Shown: one piece after another, positions 1-12,369 of the stretch
Layout of the letters: each line of letters opens with the position of its first letter
Numbering within the stretch: the stretch's first letter is position 1
Origin: Vitrella brassicaformis
Lineage: Eukaryota > Sar > Vitrellaceae
Length of the DNA: 64,000 nt
Assembly: GCA_001179505.1 (NCBI GenBank)
Contig: CDMY01000520.1
Coordinates: forward strand, 289,828 to 353,827
Direction of reading: 5' to 3'
Notes under the pieces: generated by a model
Database searches by the model: none
Told to the model about the DNA's origin: nothing
The model's input: only the letters and a program-made list of their open reading frames with translations
Position numbers and translations under genes: made by a program

Positions 1-16
1 GCCCTCCAGACAGAGC

Positions 17-3000
17 ATGGAGCCCCTCCCGCCCACCGCACTCGGCCACAAGCCCAAAGCACACGCCAGGACGGCCACTGCCGGCACGGCAGCCTCAGTC
101 CAGCCGTCGGTGAGGCCGTCCACTGGCGCCAAGGGCACCGCCAAGTCGGACCTGGAGATCGATGTCTTCAGCGGCACTGTCAAGAAAGACGACATCTACC
201 GGTCGGCCATCAGTCACACACAGAGACAGAAGGGCAGGCTCTCATCTGTGTGTAACTCTCCTTGGTTCGCGCAGGTTTGTGGAGATTCGTGCTGGGGAGG
301 AGGAGGCCGTTCGTCTGCTGCCCTTTGCCATCCTCTTCTTCCTGTCGTTCATCCTGGCTGTTCTCTATCACGAGGACGTCTCACAAGTCTTCTCTGTCGA
401 ACAAACGTACTCACTCACGCAAATTAGCAGTACCACATTAGGAGTACTCCATGGTGACGGGCTGCTCTGCCGTCAGGATAGCGGATGGTGTGCGGCAGAG
501 TGAGTTTGAAAAGGGCAAGACACTTCTGCAAGTCACCACAGAAGGTACATGACGAATGGGAGACACGTCAATCTGTTTGTTAGTCTGTCTTTCGTCCATC
601 GATCGTCTTGTTTGTCTTCGCAGATCAGTTTTGGAAGTGGCTGTCCATCGGCATGATCAACACGCTCTTCAAGCAGACGGATGCCTTTGGCAACGTGCTG
701 CCCGCCAACCAGTGGGGCCGATACGAGCGATACAACCAAATCATCGGAGGTGAGACACGCACATATACAGTCCGCCTTCATTGATGGCGCCCAGACGGAG
801 CAACCCGTTGTGTCAGGTGTGAACCTCGTCCTCGAGCGCAGCAGCGTCAACAAATGCAAGAGAGACGAACTAGATCGGTGCGCGTACGGATTCAGAATAA
901 CCCTTGGTCGCCATAGTATGTGCCAACGAAGGGTTCTCCTTCAGGTTGTTTGGGTGTTCGAATAGGACAGAATGCTGCCATGACGAGGGCACGAGAACGA
1001 CAGGCAACTACTATAGCGCATCGCTGGTGCCCGACGTCTCGAGGGCATTCCCCAACATAGAAAAGGCAGAAGGGTTCAAAGTGAGCAGACATCATCCAGA
1101 TGTGCATGTCAGCCTCCGTTATCCTTCCCTTTTGCTCATGCAGGCTGATTCCGATGGTCGCTACGTGTTTTGGATGGACAGCAACAAGCCTTTGGAGGAG
1201 CTGAGGAACCGCATCATCTATCTCGCCGCAGGGCAGTGGGTTGATCTCTCAACCAAGGCGGTCACCGTGTCGACACTCATGTACAACGGCGAACTGGGTC
1301 TCTTCGCAAAACTTGATGTCACATTCACAGTAAAGGCCACTCCAATCAATTGTCACCTCCACGAAAGTACCTATTGACTCTTGTTGGTTGAACAGTTCTT
1401 CCGTGGCGGTAGCGTGCAGCCACAGATTGACCTCGACACAGTGCAGGTCAGTGAGCATTCCATCCCATATCATTCGCTCGTCGCATTCGCATGTCTGTCC
1501 AGTCTGATCCCTACAAGGCCCGGCCGTGGATGATCGCCCTCGACGTCCTTTTCCTCGCCTGCTTCATGACATGTGCGGTGTCGGTATTCCGCAGCCTGTG
1601 GGCCATCATGCAGGTGCACGGCAGGCAAAAGGGATTCAAAGTCCTCTGTTGCGATTTCTGGTGAGGAGGATCAATGCTGACTCGGAATGCTCGCATGTGC
1701 ATTTCTGTGCCTTGGCGATTGCAGGAACTGGGTGGACTGGCTGACGATTGGTCTTGGTGTGGCGTACATTGCCACTTGGATCACGTGTGTGGTGACGGAC
1801 CAGGCGGCCACCAATGTGCTGGTGGAGCTCAGCCGCACATACAAGGAAGTCGGCATCGGCAGCAGCAAATATGAACACAAGCTCAGCGACGCACAAGACA
1901 AACTCCAGGTGGGTCACCTCGGTGCAGCAATCCACTCGCGAATACATGCTGTCCCTCTTTTGTGCTTTGCATCGCGTGCAGGATCTGGTCAACGTTTACC
2001 TGGAGCATCGGACGGTGACGGCCTTCATGTCTCTGCTCATGGGTGTGCGATTCTTCCATGCATTCCGCAAGCAGCCGATGCTCAGTGTCGTGACCAAGAC
2101 GCTCTCGGCGTCGATGAAAGACCTCTTCCACTTTGCCATCGTCTTCTTCTGTGCGCCAAGCCAAACCACACAGGGCGCCTCAAACGTGCGTTCATCGATC
2201 GTCTTTGCTGTTCATTATCCATTCTGTATAGGTATCTTCTTCTCGTGAGTGGCAGAGACATGAATCGCTGCCAGCGGCAAGAGACGCGGCGAGTCGCTTT
2301 CGCTGTTGTGTATTCTTTTGCCAGGCTGTCGTTCAGCGGTATGCTAACGTTCGGCCACAAAGTGCTGTACTTCAACACCTTCAACCAGGCCATGACCTCA
2401 TCCTTCCTCGTAAGGACGTCACGTCAGCCACAGACATGCACGTGATGCTCATCGATCCCATTGTTGCGGTGATGTCAGTTGATGATGGGATGGTGGCAGT
2501 GGGAGTGGCTGCGCGGCGTGGAGGCCGAGAGCACCACCATGATGTTCATAGCGATCTTCTACGTCATCGTGCGGCTGATGATGGTGAACATTCTGCTCGC
2601 CATTATTATCGAGTCGTACTTCAGGGTCAGATCCAAGGTGGCCGAGGAGTACACCCTGTGGAATTCTGCCATGTCTCTCGTTCGGTGAGCATGCGTCGGC
2701 TCTGCATAGATGTGTATCTGTGCCTGTGTGTGTGTGTGTGTGTGTGTGTTGTGCGCAGTCGCTTTTGGCGGAAGCACATGTCTCACATCAAGATGGAGCG
2801 CCTCTTCGGCAAATATGACGAGGAACTGCCCGAGGAGATCAATTTTTTTCATATATCGCAAGTGTGGCGGAACGCACCATCGACACAGCACATCCGCGCA
2901 CAAACTCCACGAGACCCTCTGCTCTTTTCTTTTATTCTTTGGCACTCGATGGTCTCTCCTCTCTTTTCCTCTTCCGCAGAGACCACGAGACCCGCAGAGC

Positions 3001-4215
3001 GTGACGGATGGTGGGTGCTGTGCTCCATGCAAGTCTAAGCCTCTGTCTACTTACTTTATGTGCGTGTGTCATCCATGCATCCATCCACAGAGCGTCGGCC
3101 CAGCCTGACATCGCTGGCCAATGCGGGCCAGGTGGCCGGCAACCGGCGTGTGTCGACCGAAATGTTTTACTGGCAGCAGAAGCAGGCCGTCGCTGGCCAG
3201 GCCAACATCAACCCAGAGGACGCCGAGCTCAAGATACCCTCTCCTGTGCCACCAGAACAGGCCATGGAAATACTCAATGGGTGAGAGGCCACGGGAGAGA
3301 GGAGGACATGTGATTGTCGACTCGTGTGTCGTGTATTTGGCTTTTCAGAACCGTCAAGTGGACTCACCACATCGATTCGCAGACCAACCTGACGGTGTCG
3401 GAGGCCCTCGTGATGTTCGGCTACAACCACACGCTTGTCATGAATGTGCAGGTCCGTAGCAAGCAACGCATCGATTCAACACTCCAACACGCAGAATCTT
3501 CTCGCCTTGCATGATGTGTCATCCATGAGCCCGACAGAACTCCGTGGGCTTCTTGCTGGCTCGGCTTGAGGCGCTGCGTGTGGGGCTGGGCGTCTCGCCC
3601 AGCCACCTCGACACACAGGCCGACCGCGCACACACCATGCTCACACTCCCCAGCACCATCGCGGGCAAGTTTGCCGCCATCGAAGAGGGACGAGAAGAGG
3701 ATGCTGTCACGCCCATGGCAGCAGCTGCTGCTGCAGTTCCAGCTATGGTGGCAGAGGACCTGCTGTTGAGTGCCATTGCATCCCTTCCTGACGTGCAGCA
3801 GCGGCCTCTGATGGACAAATACCACCGTGGCGAGCTTGATGGCCTCAAACAGACGCTCGACAGCATTCCCGCAGACAAGAGACACGGCTTCGCGCAGGGC
3901 GCCGTGGCGACACTGGCGAGTGTCGCCGAGGAGACATTTCACGTGGACCACCAGCCACCGGTCAGGCTGCACCACGAGTTCGAACATCGCTCTTCCGCCC
4001 CTGCCTCGCCCGTATACGTGATGCGGACCGAGATTGCTGGCCGGTTTGGGAGCACGTTTGCGGCACAGCGCAGCGACTCGTGGGTGTGTGACGACGCGGT
4101 GAGTGAGGACCTGCTGGACGGAACTGCCGTCGATTTCATGACCAGCATCTACCTTGACGCCTCCAACATGCCGGCCACAGCCAGCCAGAGGGGCAAGAGG
4201 CCCAGTATGGTATAG
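17..4215 (+). CDS. Polycystin-2/TRP-like cation channel, multi-exon
   Basis: This is probably a non-selective cation channel of the polycystin (PKD2) family, in the plasma or ciliary membrane. Exon 1 (17-201) joins 275 so that DDIYR reads on into FVEIR, followed by the first membrane helix (AVRLLPFAILFFLSFILAV). A long extracellular polycystin-type region follows (about 630-1470), with NQWGRYERYNQII and the FWMDSNKPLEELRNRI stretch. The remaining helices lie at 1530-2620: ALDVLFLACFMTCAVSVF, WVDWLTIGLGVAYIATWI, VTAFMSLLMGVRFFHAF, a pore segment near TFNQAMTSSFL, and a last helix VRLMMVNILLAIIIESYF that closely resembles polycystin S6. The cytoplasmic tail (2760-4215) is Ala-rich and unrecognised. 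The first ATG is only 16 bases into the window, so the true start could lie upstream. The family call rests on helix order and S6 wording, not on an alignment. Confidence 0.8.
2724..2751. repeat. GT microsatellite in a channel-gene intron
   Basis: A run of GT dinucleotides lies just before the acceptor of the intron that follows the last transmembrane exon of the polycystin-like gene. It acts as part of the pyrimidine/GT-rich 3' intron end. Confidence 0.7.
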
Positions 4216-4865
4216 GGAGGGGGGCCATGAATGTGACAATGCCTGTATGTTGATCGCATTTATGACGGGTCTCTGAGGCCATGCTGTGGCCGTGGGTGTG
4301 CATGTGCCTCGTGTGTGTTGTGTGTCGATGTGGATTTTTGTCCCTGTCTTGTGGGATTGAGACATACCGGCACTCATGATAGGATAAGACATCGTGTGTG
4401 GCTTGTGCGGACGGACAAACAGACACATGTTTTTCATGGATGTCACTCAAGTGGGCATTTATCATGTGTTCTCGCGCCGTCGACACACTCGGCGGAAGGG
4501 GACATATCGGTGGAGAGCACCATATCCCGAACAAACCGTCAAATGTCTCAGCGGCAACCCCTCCCGTCTGCTGTATGCAGTTTGTGCGGCTGTGGTGCCA
4601 TTCCATCTCACGTCGAACACAGAGATGTTTGAAGTGCCATCCGACACGGTGACGGCGCTTCAAGCATCAAAATGCCCAACATGAGAGGCGACGGCCCAGC
4701 AGACAGGATCGAGTCGACAGACTCAATCCAAACCCTCTCCCGTCAGTCAGTCAGTAGCATATCACGTGACACAAAAAAGTCAAGACTGACGATTGACAAG
4801 CCGACACACAGCTAGCTCTTTCCACATGGCTCCGCTGCAACACCCCACAACGGACGTCTTTCCTT
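4216..4865. other. Intergenic region between convergent genes
   Basis: This stretch separates the stop of the channel gene (+) from the stop of a small gene on the other strand. Open frames here are short and have no recognisable domains. I see no RNA gene or repeat family. Confidence 0.5.
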
Positions 4866-5369
4866 TCATCCCCTCCTGACATTGGTAGGTGCGTCGGGTA
4901 GTCCCCTCGCTTCTCGCTCCTTGATGAATGCCGTGTAGCGCGCTTTGCTCTTGCCGTAGTTCTTGTGGAAGACAAAGGGGAAGGACAGAATCATCCCCAT
5001 GGCCGCCAGCAGCACGCTGCCCGCCAGCATCGGCCCAAACCTCGCCATGAACTGCTTGTCCACCGGCCGCTCCCCCCTCGCAATGCCCATGCGAAAGCCG
5101 CTGCCGGGGTAGAAGCTCCACTTGGGGTTGTCGAATTGGAAGGAAGTCGGCGGCTTCTCGAAAAACATCTTGTACTGCGCCTTCTGACCCGCCTTGACCG
5201 CATAGTCAGCCGCCTTGTGCGCCGCCTCAGCAGCCCTCCTGCCGGCCTCCGACTTGGCGAACTCGTCTGCCTTCTGCTTCATCCGGCGGCCCTCTGGCGA
5301 TGACAGCAGCCGGTTGACATAGGGCTGCACAATGTCCCGCAGCCGCTGGGCGTACCTCCGCCACTCCAT
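4866..5369 (-). CDS. Small one-TM protein, conserved-looking, unknown function
   Basis: This is a single-exon frame of 167 residues starting MEWRRYAQRLRDIV. The N-terminal half is a charged, Ala-rich helix (about residues 30-70, with EAGRRAAEAAHKAADYAVKAG). It is followed by a Trp/Pro/Phe-rich segment (FDNPKWSFYPGSGF), one hydrophobic helix at about residues 115-135 (MLAGSVLLAAMGMILSFPFVF), and a basic tail. Small one-TM proteins with this layout are common among lineage-specific subunits of mitochondrial respiratory complexes in alveolates. That suggests, but does not show, a mitochondrial inner-membrane role. No family was recognised. It is head-to-head with SF3B1, 332 bases apart. Confidence 0.6.
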   Translation of the reverse strand: MEWRRYAQRLRDIVQPYVNRLLSSPEGRRMKQKADEFAKSEAGRRAAEAAHKAADYAVKAGQKAQYKMFFEKPPTSFQFDNPKWSFYPGSGFRMGIARGERPVDKQFMARFGPMLAGSVLLAAMGMILSFPFVFHKNYGKSKARYTAFIKEREARGLPDAPTNVRRG

Positions 5370-5701
5370 CCTGCTGATTGCGCCGTGAAGAAAGATCGGT
5401 CAGCTGAGAACAGGAAATAGCTCCATTCTGCTCTCAGCCGTCGCGTATGCAGTGAGGACGGTGCAGGATACTGCCCGTGAGAGATTGGCCATTCTAAGCT
5501 CGCAGTCAAGCTCGCAATCGTGAGATGACCCTTTCCCCTCTTCTGTGTGAGCTGAGAGCTGGTGTCATCGTTGCATGTGATTGAGTCGCGCGGCATGACG
5601 TCGATGTGACCGACGCCAGCAGAAAGCCGCATTCTTGTTGAGCAGTTGTCAGCTGGTTTGGTGTGACGCTGAGAGGCTGAGAAATCCCATCGGTCATCAC
5701 C
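5370..5701. promoter_or_regulatory. Shared upstream region of small TM gene and SF3B1
   Basis: These 332 bases lie between two divergent start codons and must hold both promoters. I see no TATA-like box or repeated motif in a convincing position. Confidence 0.35.
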
Positions 5702-8700
5702 ATGGAGAACGGATCCGACGAGACACGCGCAAAGCAACAACGAGGTGAGCACAGCACAACACCCACCACGCAGCCACGCAGACGATCCACAGTACACGAT
5801 AGACAGACATCAACACTCACATATATCGCATCGAGTGTGCCCTCTGTTGATCTATCTGATCTGGTCACTAACAGGCCTGGTGGGTCTGTCGGACAAGCCG
5901 TCGGGAGCGTTTGACCAGGAGCTCTACGGGGGTGCCGACGCACTGGGGCAGTATGTGACTGAGCTGCCGACTGAGGAGGAGGCGGCGAACCTCGATCGGC
6001 AGCAGGAGCTGACAACGCTGGGAGGCACGGCTGGCCGTGCTCCATCGAGGCCGCAGAAGTTCGCATTCACCGCTCCCAAGGACGTGCTGAACGAAGTGGC
6101 CCAGCAGGACGCACCCGACCCTTTCGCGGTCAGAGAGAGAGGCACATACAGATGGAGAGAGAGAGAGATGCGGAAGTGTCATCTGTGTGCCCGTGTGTGT
6201 GCGTGTGTGTGTGTGTGTGTGATGCTCGCGTCATCAGGAGCACCAGAAGGACAAGACCATTGCGGGTCGTGAGGACAGCTACCGCAGCAGATGGCGGCAG
6301 CAGATGCTCTCGCCCGAGAGGGCCGACCCGTTCGCCAGCCAGACGCCCGGACCGGAGACCAGATCCTACACGGTACTAACGCTGAGAAATGTCAGTCGAC
6401 GCGAGGCGTGTCTGTATGCACACGCGTGTGTCTGTGTGTGTGTATGTGTTTGGTTGTGTTTGCAGGATGTGATGAAGGAGCAGCAGCTCGACAAGGAGAA
6501 GGGCGAGCTCATTCGCAAGATACAACAGAAGAAAAGAGTCAGTCGTCCCCACACCACCCGCCAAAACTCATGCACCTCCACATCGAAACCTTCCTTGTTT
6601 CTATCTCAGGATGAGGACAGCCGTGTGGACGGTGAGGCATCAGGTGCAGCAGCGCTCCCGGCTCCCCCCAAGAAGGACGGCGAGAAGAAGCGTCGCAGGT
6701 GGGACCAGCCGGCCGCCGACGAGCCCAGGGCCAAGGCCTCAAAGGCCAACGGCGTGGGGTCGCGCACACATGGTGCGTCGGAGTGGGACATCAGCGAGGC
6801 ATCGGTGGAGCACAGCAGATGGGACACTCCCGTCAGGGGAGAGGTCACCATGGGCGATGAGGGGGCTGGCGCGTCCAGCTGGGACCAGGCAGTGGTGTCT
6901 GCGCCCAAGCCGTCAGCTGCCGTACTGGGAGAGACACCCACACCCGGGAGGTACCCCAACCCGATCCCACAAAGACCACATCCATTCATTGAACCATTCA
7001 AACATGTGTCTGTCGACGTTTCTGGCTGTCTGTGGGTCAGGTGGGACGAGACCCCCGCGCCGGGCGCCACTCCCGGCCGGCGTCGATCGAGATGGGACGA
7101 GACGCCTGTGGGGTCCTCGGGCATGGCTACGCCAGGCCCGTCGGCCACTCCGGGTGCCATGGGGATGGGGATGGCCACCCCAGGCGCCACGCCATTCGGG
7201 GGCACTCCGGGAGCCACACCACTGGTCAGTCAGTGTGAGCAAAGGAAGACACAGAGAGAACAAGTGGTGAATGTGTGTATGGGTGTGTGTGTGGCTTGAT
7301 CAGGGTATGTCTGGCATGATGACGCCCATGACGCCGCTGACGTCGCTGACCCCTGACCAACTCGCTGCCATGAGGTGAGTCAGCCAGGGGGTGAGTGAGG
7401 CAAAGGCCCACTCACCATACCATCCGTGCACACATCGATCTGCGTGTGTCATGGTCTCACGTCAGGATCACGCGCGAGATCGACGAGCGCAACCGCCCCA
7501 TGACGGACGAGGAGCTCGAGGCCATCTTCCCCCCAGAGGGATACGAGCTCGTCAAGCCGCCCGCCAGCTATCAGCCCCTGCCGAGGGCCAAGGTGACCGC
7601 CACGCCCACGCCATTCGGCGCCACACCGCTCTACTCCATCCCTGACGAAATCAACGCCGTCAAAGCGCAGGAGGTGCCTGAGACAGACAGACAGACAGAC
7701 AGACGATCCACGTGGCTGTGTGACCGTCTCTTCTGTCTGTCTGCGTGTGTGTGTGTGCAGATCCCCGGCACGCCCTCATCGAGAGGAGAGGGCGACCTGC
7801 CGATGATGCGGCCGGAGGACTACCAGTACTTCGGCAAGCTAATGGAGGTGTCCGACGAGGCGGAGGCCGACCTCTCCCCTGAGGAGGCCAAGGAACACGA
7901 GATCATGAAGCTGCTCCTGAAGATCAAGAACGGCACCCCCCCAATGCGCAAGACGGCCCTGCGGACCATCACCGAGAAGGCGCGATACTTCGGGGCGGGG
8001 CCGCTGTGCAACCAGATTTTGCCGCTGATGATGAGCAGCACCCTCGAGGACCAGGAGAGGCACCTGCTGGTCAAGGTCATCGATCGCATCCTCTACAAGC
8101 TTGACGACCTCATCAGGCCCTACGTGCACAAGGTGAGCCTGTCCCCCCCTCCACCCCACACGCACACACAAGATGTCCATTCCTTGTGTGGCTGGCTTGC
8201 AGATTTTGGTGGTGATAGAGCCGTTGCTGATTGACGAGGACTACTACGCCCGTGTGGAGGGCCGCGAGATCATCAGCAACCTCGCCAAGGCCGCCGGGCT
8301 GGCCACCATGATCGCCACCATGCGGCCAGACATCGACCACCAGGACGAGTACGTCCGCAACACCACTGCTAGGGCGTTTGCCGTGGTGGCCTCTGCACTG
8401 GGCATACCCTGCATCATCCCCTTCCTTAAGGCGGTCTGTGGGAGCACCAAGAGCTGGCAGGCGCGACACACGGGCATCAAGATCGTCCAGCAGATCGCCA
8501 TACTGATGGGGTGTGCCGTGCTGCCGCATCTGAAGCCGCTTGTCGACACCATCCTGCTGGGCCTCACTGACGAGCAGCAGAAGGTACGTCACACACACAC
8601 ACACACACACACAGAGAGAGAGAGGGAGAGGGAGAGAGAGAGGGAGGGCGAGAGAGACCCCACCTTTCACACACACGTGTGAGCATGTGAGTGTGTGTGG

Positions 8701-10720
8701 GTGGGTGTGCGAATCTGTCAGGTGCGCACTATCACGGCGCTGGCATTGGCGGCGTTGGCTGAGGCGGCCACGCCTTACGGCATTGAGGCCTTCGATGCGG
8801 CGCTCAAGCCGCTGTGGCGCGGCATCTGCGAGCACAGGGGCAAGGGACTCGCCGCTTTCTTGAAGGCCATCGGGTGAGATGACACACACACACTCGGACG
8901 GACGGACGGCCTGATGGGCCACATGTGTGCATTCATTTGTTGTGGTATATATATGTCAGTTACATCATTCCCTTGATGGATGCCGAGCATGCCAACTACT
9001 TCACGCGAGAGGTCATGGTCATCCTCATCAGGGAGTTCCAGACACCTGACGAGGAAATGAAGAAAATCGTTCTCAAGGTACCTTTGCCCCTCCCAGCCAC
9101 AGAGAGAGAGAGAGAGCGAGAGAGTGATGGCTCCCATGTCCTCTCTCTGTGTCCGCCTGTGTGGCTGCACTGCAGGTGGTGAAGCAGTGTGTGGCGACTG
9201 AGGGTGTGGAGGCGCAGTACATCCGCGAGGAGATCCTGCCCCACTTCTTCAAGAACTTCTGGGTCGTCAGGATGGCACTCGACAAACGCAACTACAGACA
9301 ACTCGTCGACACCACCGTAGAGATCGCCAACAAGGTCTGTCTGTCAGCCACACACACACCCAACACACACACAAGAGGCATCGCCGGCTCTCTCTCTCTC
9401 TCTCTCTCTCTCTGTCTGTGCAACAAACAGGTCGGCGGTTCCGAGATCGTGACTCGTGTGGTGGAGGATTTGAAGGATCCCTCAGAGCCGTACCGCAAGA
9501 TGGTGGTAGAGACCATCGAGAAGGTCCTCACCAACCTGGGAGTTGCCGACATCGACGTCAGGCTCGAGGAACAACTCATCGACGGCATTGTATACGCCTT
9601 CCAGGAGCAGGTGGCACGACCCCCCTCCACCCCCTCCCCCTCTGAACCCCTTTCTCTCTCTCACACACACAGACACTGACCTCTTTGCTCTGCGTGTGTA
9701 ATGCAGTCATCTGAGGATACCAAAGTGATGCTGGACGGCTTCGGCACGATAGTCAACTGCCTGGGGAAGCGCGTCAAGCCGTACCTGCCGCAGATCTGCG
9801 GTATGATCCGGTGGCGGCTCAACACGCCCTCGGCCAAGGTGCGGCAGCAGGCCGCCGACGTGGTGGCGCGCATCGCTGTGGTCATGAAACACTGCGGCGA
9901 GGAGCAGATGCTCGGACACCTGGGGCTCTACCTCTACGAATACCTCGGCGAAGAATACCCAGAGGTCAGACCACCACACACACACACACACACACACACG
10001 TGTGTGTTTGCCTTGCAGGTGCTCGGGTCGATCCTCGGTGCGTTGAAGGCGATCGTCAATGTGGTGGGCATGCAGAAGATGTCCCCGCCCATCAAGGACC
10101 TGCTGCCGCGGCTGACGCCCATCCTCAAGAATCGCCACGAGAAGGTGCAGGAGAACTGCATCGACCTCGTGGGCCGCATCGCTGACAGGGGGGCCGAGCT
10201 CGTCAGCACCAAGGAGTGGGACAGGATCTGCTTCGACCTTCTGGAACTGCTCAAGGTGAGAGAGCCACACAAACAAAGACAGACAGACAGACAGGGAGGG
10301 AGGGAGGGTGGAAGTGGTTGTGCCGGTGGTTGTGCTGTTCGTCAAGGCTCACAAGAAGGCGATTCGTCGTGCGACGGTCAATACGTTCGGGTACATCGCC
10401 AAGGCAGTCGGGCCGCAGGACGTCATCACCACACTGCTCAACAACCTACGAGTACACCCCCCACCCTCCCCTGCAGAAATCTCTCTCTGACGACCGACAT
10501 GATCTGATCTCTGCAGGTGCAAGAGCGTCAGTTGCGGGTGTGCACGACTGTGGCCATCGCTATCGTGGCCGAGACGTGCGGCCCCTACACCGTGCTGCCC
10601 CATCTCATGAACGAGTACCGCGTCCACGAGCTCAACGTCCAGAATGGCGTGCTCAAGTCGCTGTGCTTCATGTTCGAGTACATCGGAGAGCTCGGCAAGG
10701 TCAGCCTGGGCGCGGTGCCG

Positions 10721-10756
<36 letters not shown>

Positions 10757-11445
10757 GGAGAGTGCATGTGTGGTGTGTTGTGTTGTGTTGTGTTGTTTGG
10801 GGCTGTGCTGTGTGTTGGGTGCGGCGATGGCAGGATTATATATACCCCATCTGTGGTCTGCTCGAGGACGCGCTGCTCGACCGTGACCTGGTCCACAGAC
10901 AGACCGCCTCGTGGACGTGCAAACATCTCGCCCTGGGGGTACGCCCCCACTCACATACACACACACACAGACACACGAGTACCTGGATGTCTTCTCTCTC
11001 TGTGTGTCTATGTGTGTGGTTTAGGTGCATGGTTTGAGTCGTGAGGACGCGTTGATCCACCTGATGAACCACGTGTGGCCGAATATTTTTGAGACGTCGC
11101 CGCACCTCATCCAGGCCGTCATCGACGCCGTGGACGGCTTCAGGGTCTCAATCGGCCCGGGCATCGTACTGCAGTACCTGCTGCAGGGACTCTGGCACCC
11201 TGCCAGAAAGGCAGGCGGCTACACACACGGCACATCGCACAGACAGACACAGGGGTGTGTGTGTGTGTGTGTGGTGTTGTGGCGTGTGTCAGGTTCGCGA
11301 GACGTATTGGCGTCTGTATAACAACGTGTATATGGGCCACCAGGACGCACTCGTGTCCTTCTACCCAAATGTCCCACCCGAACCAAACAAGTCAGCACAC
11401 AAAAACACACCAACGCCTGTCAATGCCCCTCTCACATTTGGCTCG

Positions 11446-11478
<33 letters not shown>

Positions 11479-11525
11479 GTTCTCCCAGCGATTACACGCG
11501 CCACGAGCTGTGCGTGCTGCTGTGA
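5702..11525 (+). CDS. SF3B1: Splicing factor 3B subunit 1
   Basis: SF3B1 is the HEAT-repeat core of the SF3b complex of U2 snRNP and grips the branch-site helix in the nucleus. The N-terminal part holds a string of W-motifs that in the family bind UHM proteins such as U2AF65: RRRWDQ, SEWDIS, SRWDTP, SSWDQA and two RWDETP copies (6690-7110). These sit among ATPG/TPGATP repeats. From about 7790 the HEAT superhelix runs almost residue-for-residue like the human protein ([54 protein letters not shown]) to the C-terminal [11 protein letters not shown] and a TGA at 11523. Exon 1 is [14 protein letters not shown]. There are at least 15 introns, many carrying CA and GT microsatellites. One local difference is WTC where human SF3B1 has AVV after RQTAS. 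Confidence 0.96.
8588..8644. repeat. (CA)n-(GA)n microsatellite in SF3B1 intron
   Basis: CA repeats pass directly into GA repeats near the donor of the intron after the EQQK codons. The same intron ends in a GT-rich stretch. Confidence 0.85.
9389..9417. repeat. (CT)n microsatellite in SF3B1 intron
   Basis: A pure CT run forms an extended polypyrimidine tract upstream of the acceptor before the [11 protein letters not shown] exon. Confidence 0.85.
9972..10010. repeat. (CA)n/(GT)n palindromic microsatellite in SF3B1 intron
   Basis: A CA run is directly followed by GTGTGTG within a very short intron (about 9965-10018). The two halves are complementary and could form a hairpin. Confidence 0.75.
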
Positions 11526-12369
11526 GACGAGAGCTTCCAGAGAGAGAGAGGGAGGGAGGGAGGGAGGGAGAGAGGGAGTCAGTCAGCCCAGCCGTGTTGG
11601 TGGTGTGTTCGTGGTTTTGTGAGGGGTGAGCCCTGGCCGACGGGCGTCTCAATGTGTCGTCGAGCCGAGATCGGCTCCACAACGCCTTGTGTTGTCTGAC
11701 GCCATGGGCCAGGACACGGATGCAAGGGCAGTCCGGGAGGGGAGGGATGGGGAGGGGGGAGTTTTAAGGAATGCACACTCCCAACACACACACAGCAACG
11801 GTTCAGACAGACAGACAGACAGACAGACAGTGGTGAAGTGGGGGTGAAAAGGCATACGAGGGCTGATTGACGTCCGTCGTGGTGGGGTGTGGGGCTACTG
11901 ACTGATTGAGAGAGAGTGCTGATTGAGACTGACTGGTTGCAGTGAAGCTGCGTGGCTGCTTGTTACTCGGTTGATGGTTCACTGACGTAAACACTGACGT
12001 AAACATGACGACATGTATGCTGTGCCTGGACGGATGGATGTCTACATGTCTATCTAACTGCTTTGCTTCACGTGAATGAAGCGTCCTGGGATGATCTGAT
12101 CATCATCATGACAATCAAATGGAAACGCACCACAAACGGACACAAGCATGGCGTGACATGCCCACCCACCACACCTTGGAACCCAGACAGACACGCTACG
12201 CTACGCTACACACGACAAACTCTATACTACACTGCCACACACACACACACATACACACGAACACACACACGATCACACACACGCACAGCCACCATCCCTC
12301 TGCCTACAAGTTGACACACCCTAATCTACTCTACTCGCGGCCCCCTACACACCCCGCCCTAACGGTCAC
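11526..12369. other. Intergenic region rich in simple repeats
   Basis: This region lies between the stop codons of convergent genes SF3B1 (+) and the DUF4336 gene (-). It holds GGGA runs, a perfect CAGA tetranucleotide array (11804-11831) and a degenerate CA-rich block (12235-12295). No coding or RNA feature was recognised. Confidence 0.6.
11804..11831. repeat. (CAGA)n array
   Basis: About seven perfect tandem copies of the tetranucleotide CAGA. The same unit recurs in introns throughout the window. Confidence 0.85.

Noticed and set aside
3421-4446. Long minus-strand open frame of 341 codons
   Set aside because: Antisense to the tail exons of the channel gene; composition has no protein-like motifs and the sense exons splice in frame.
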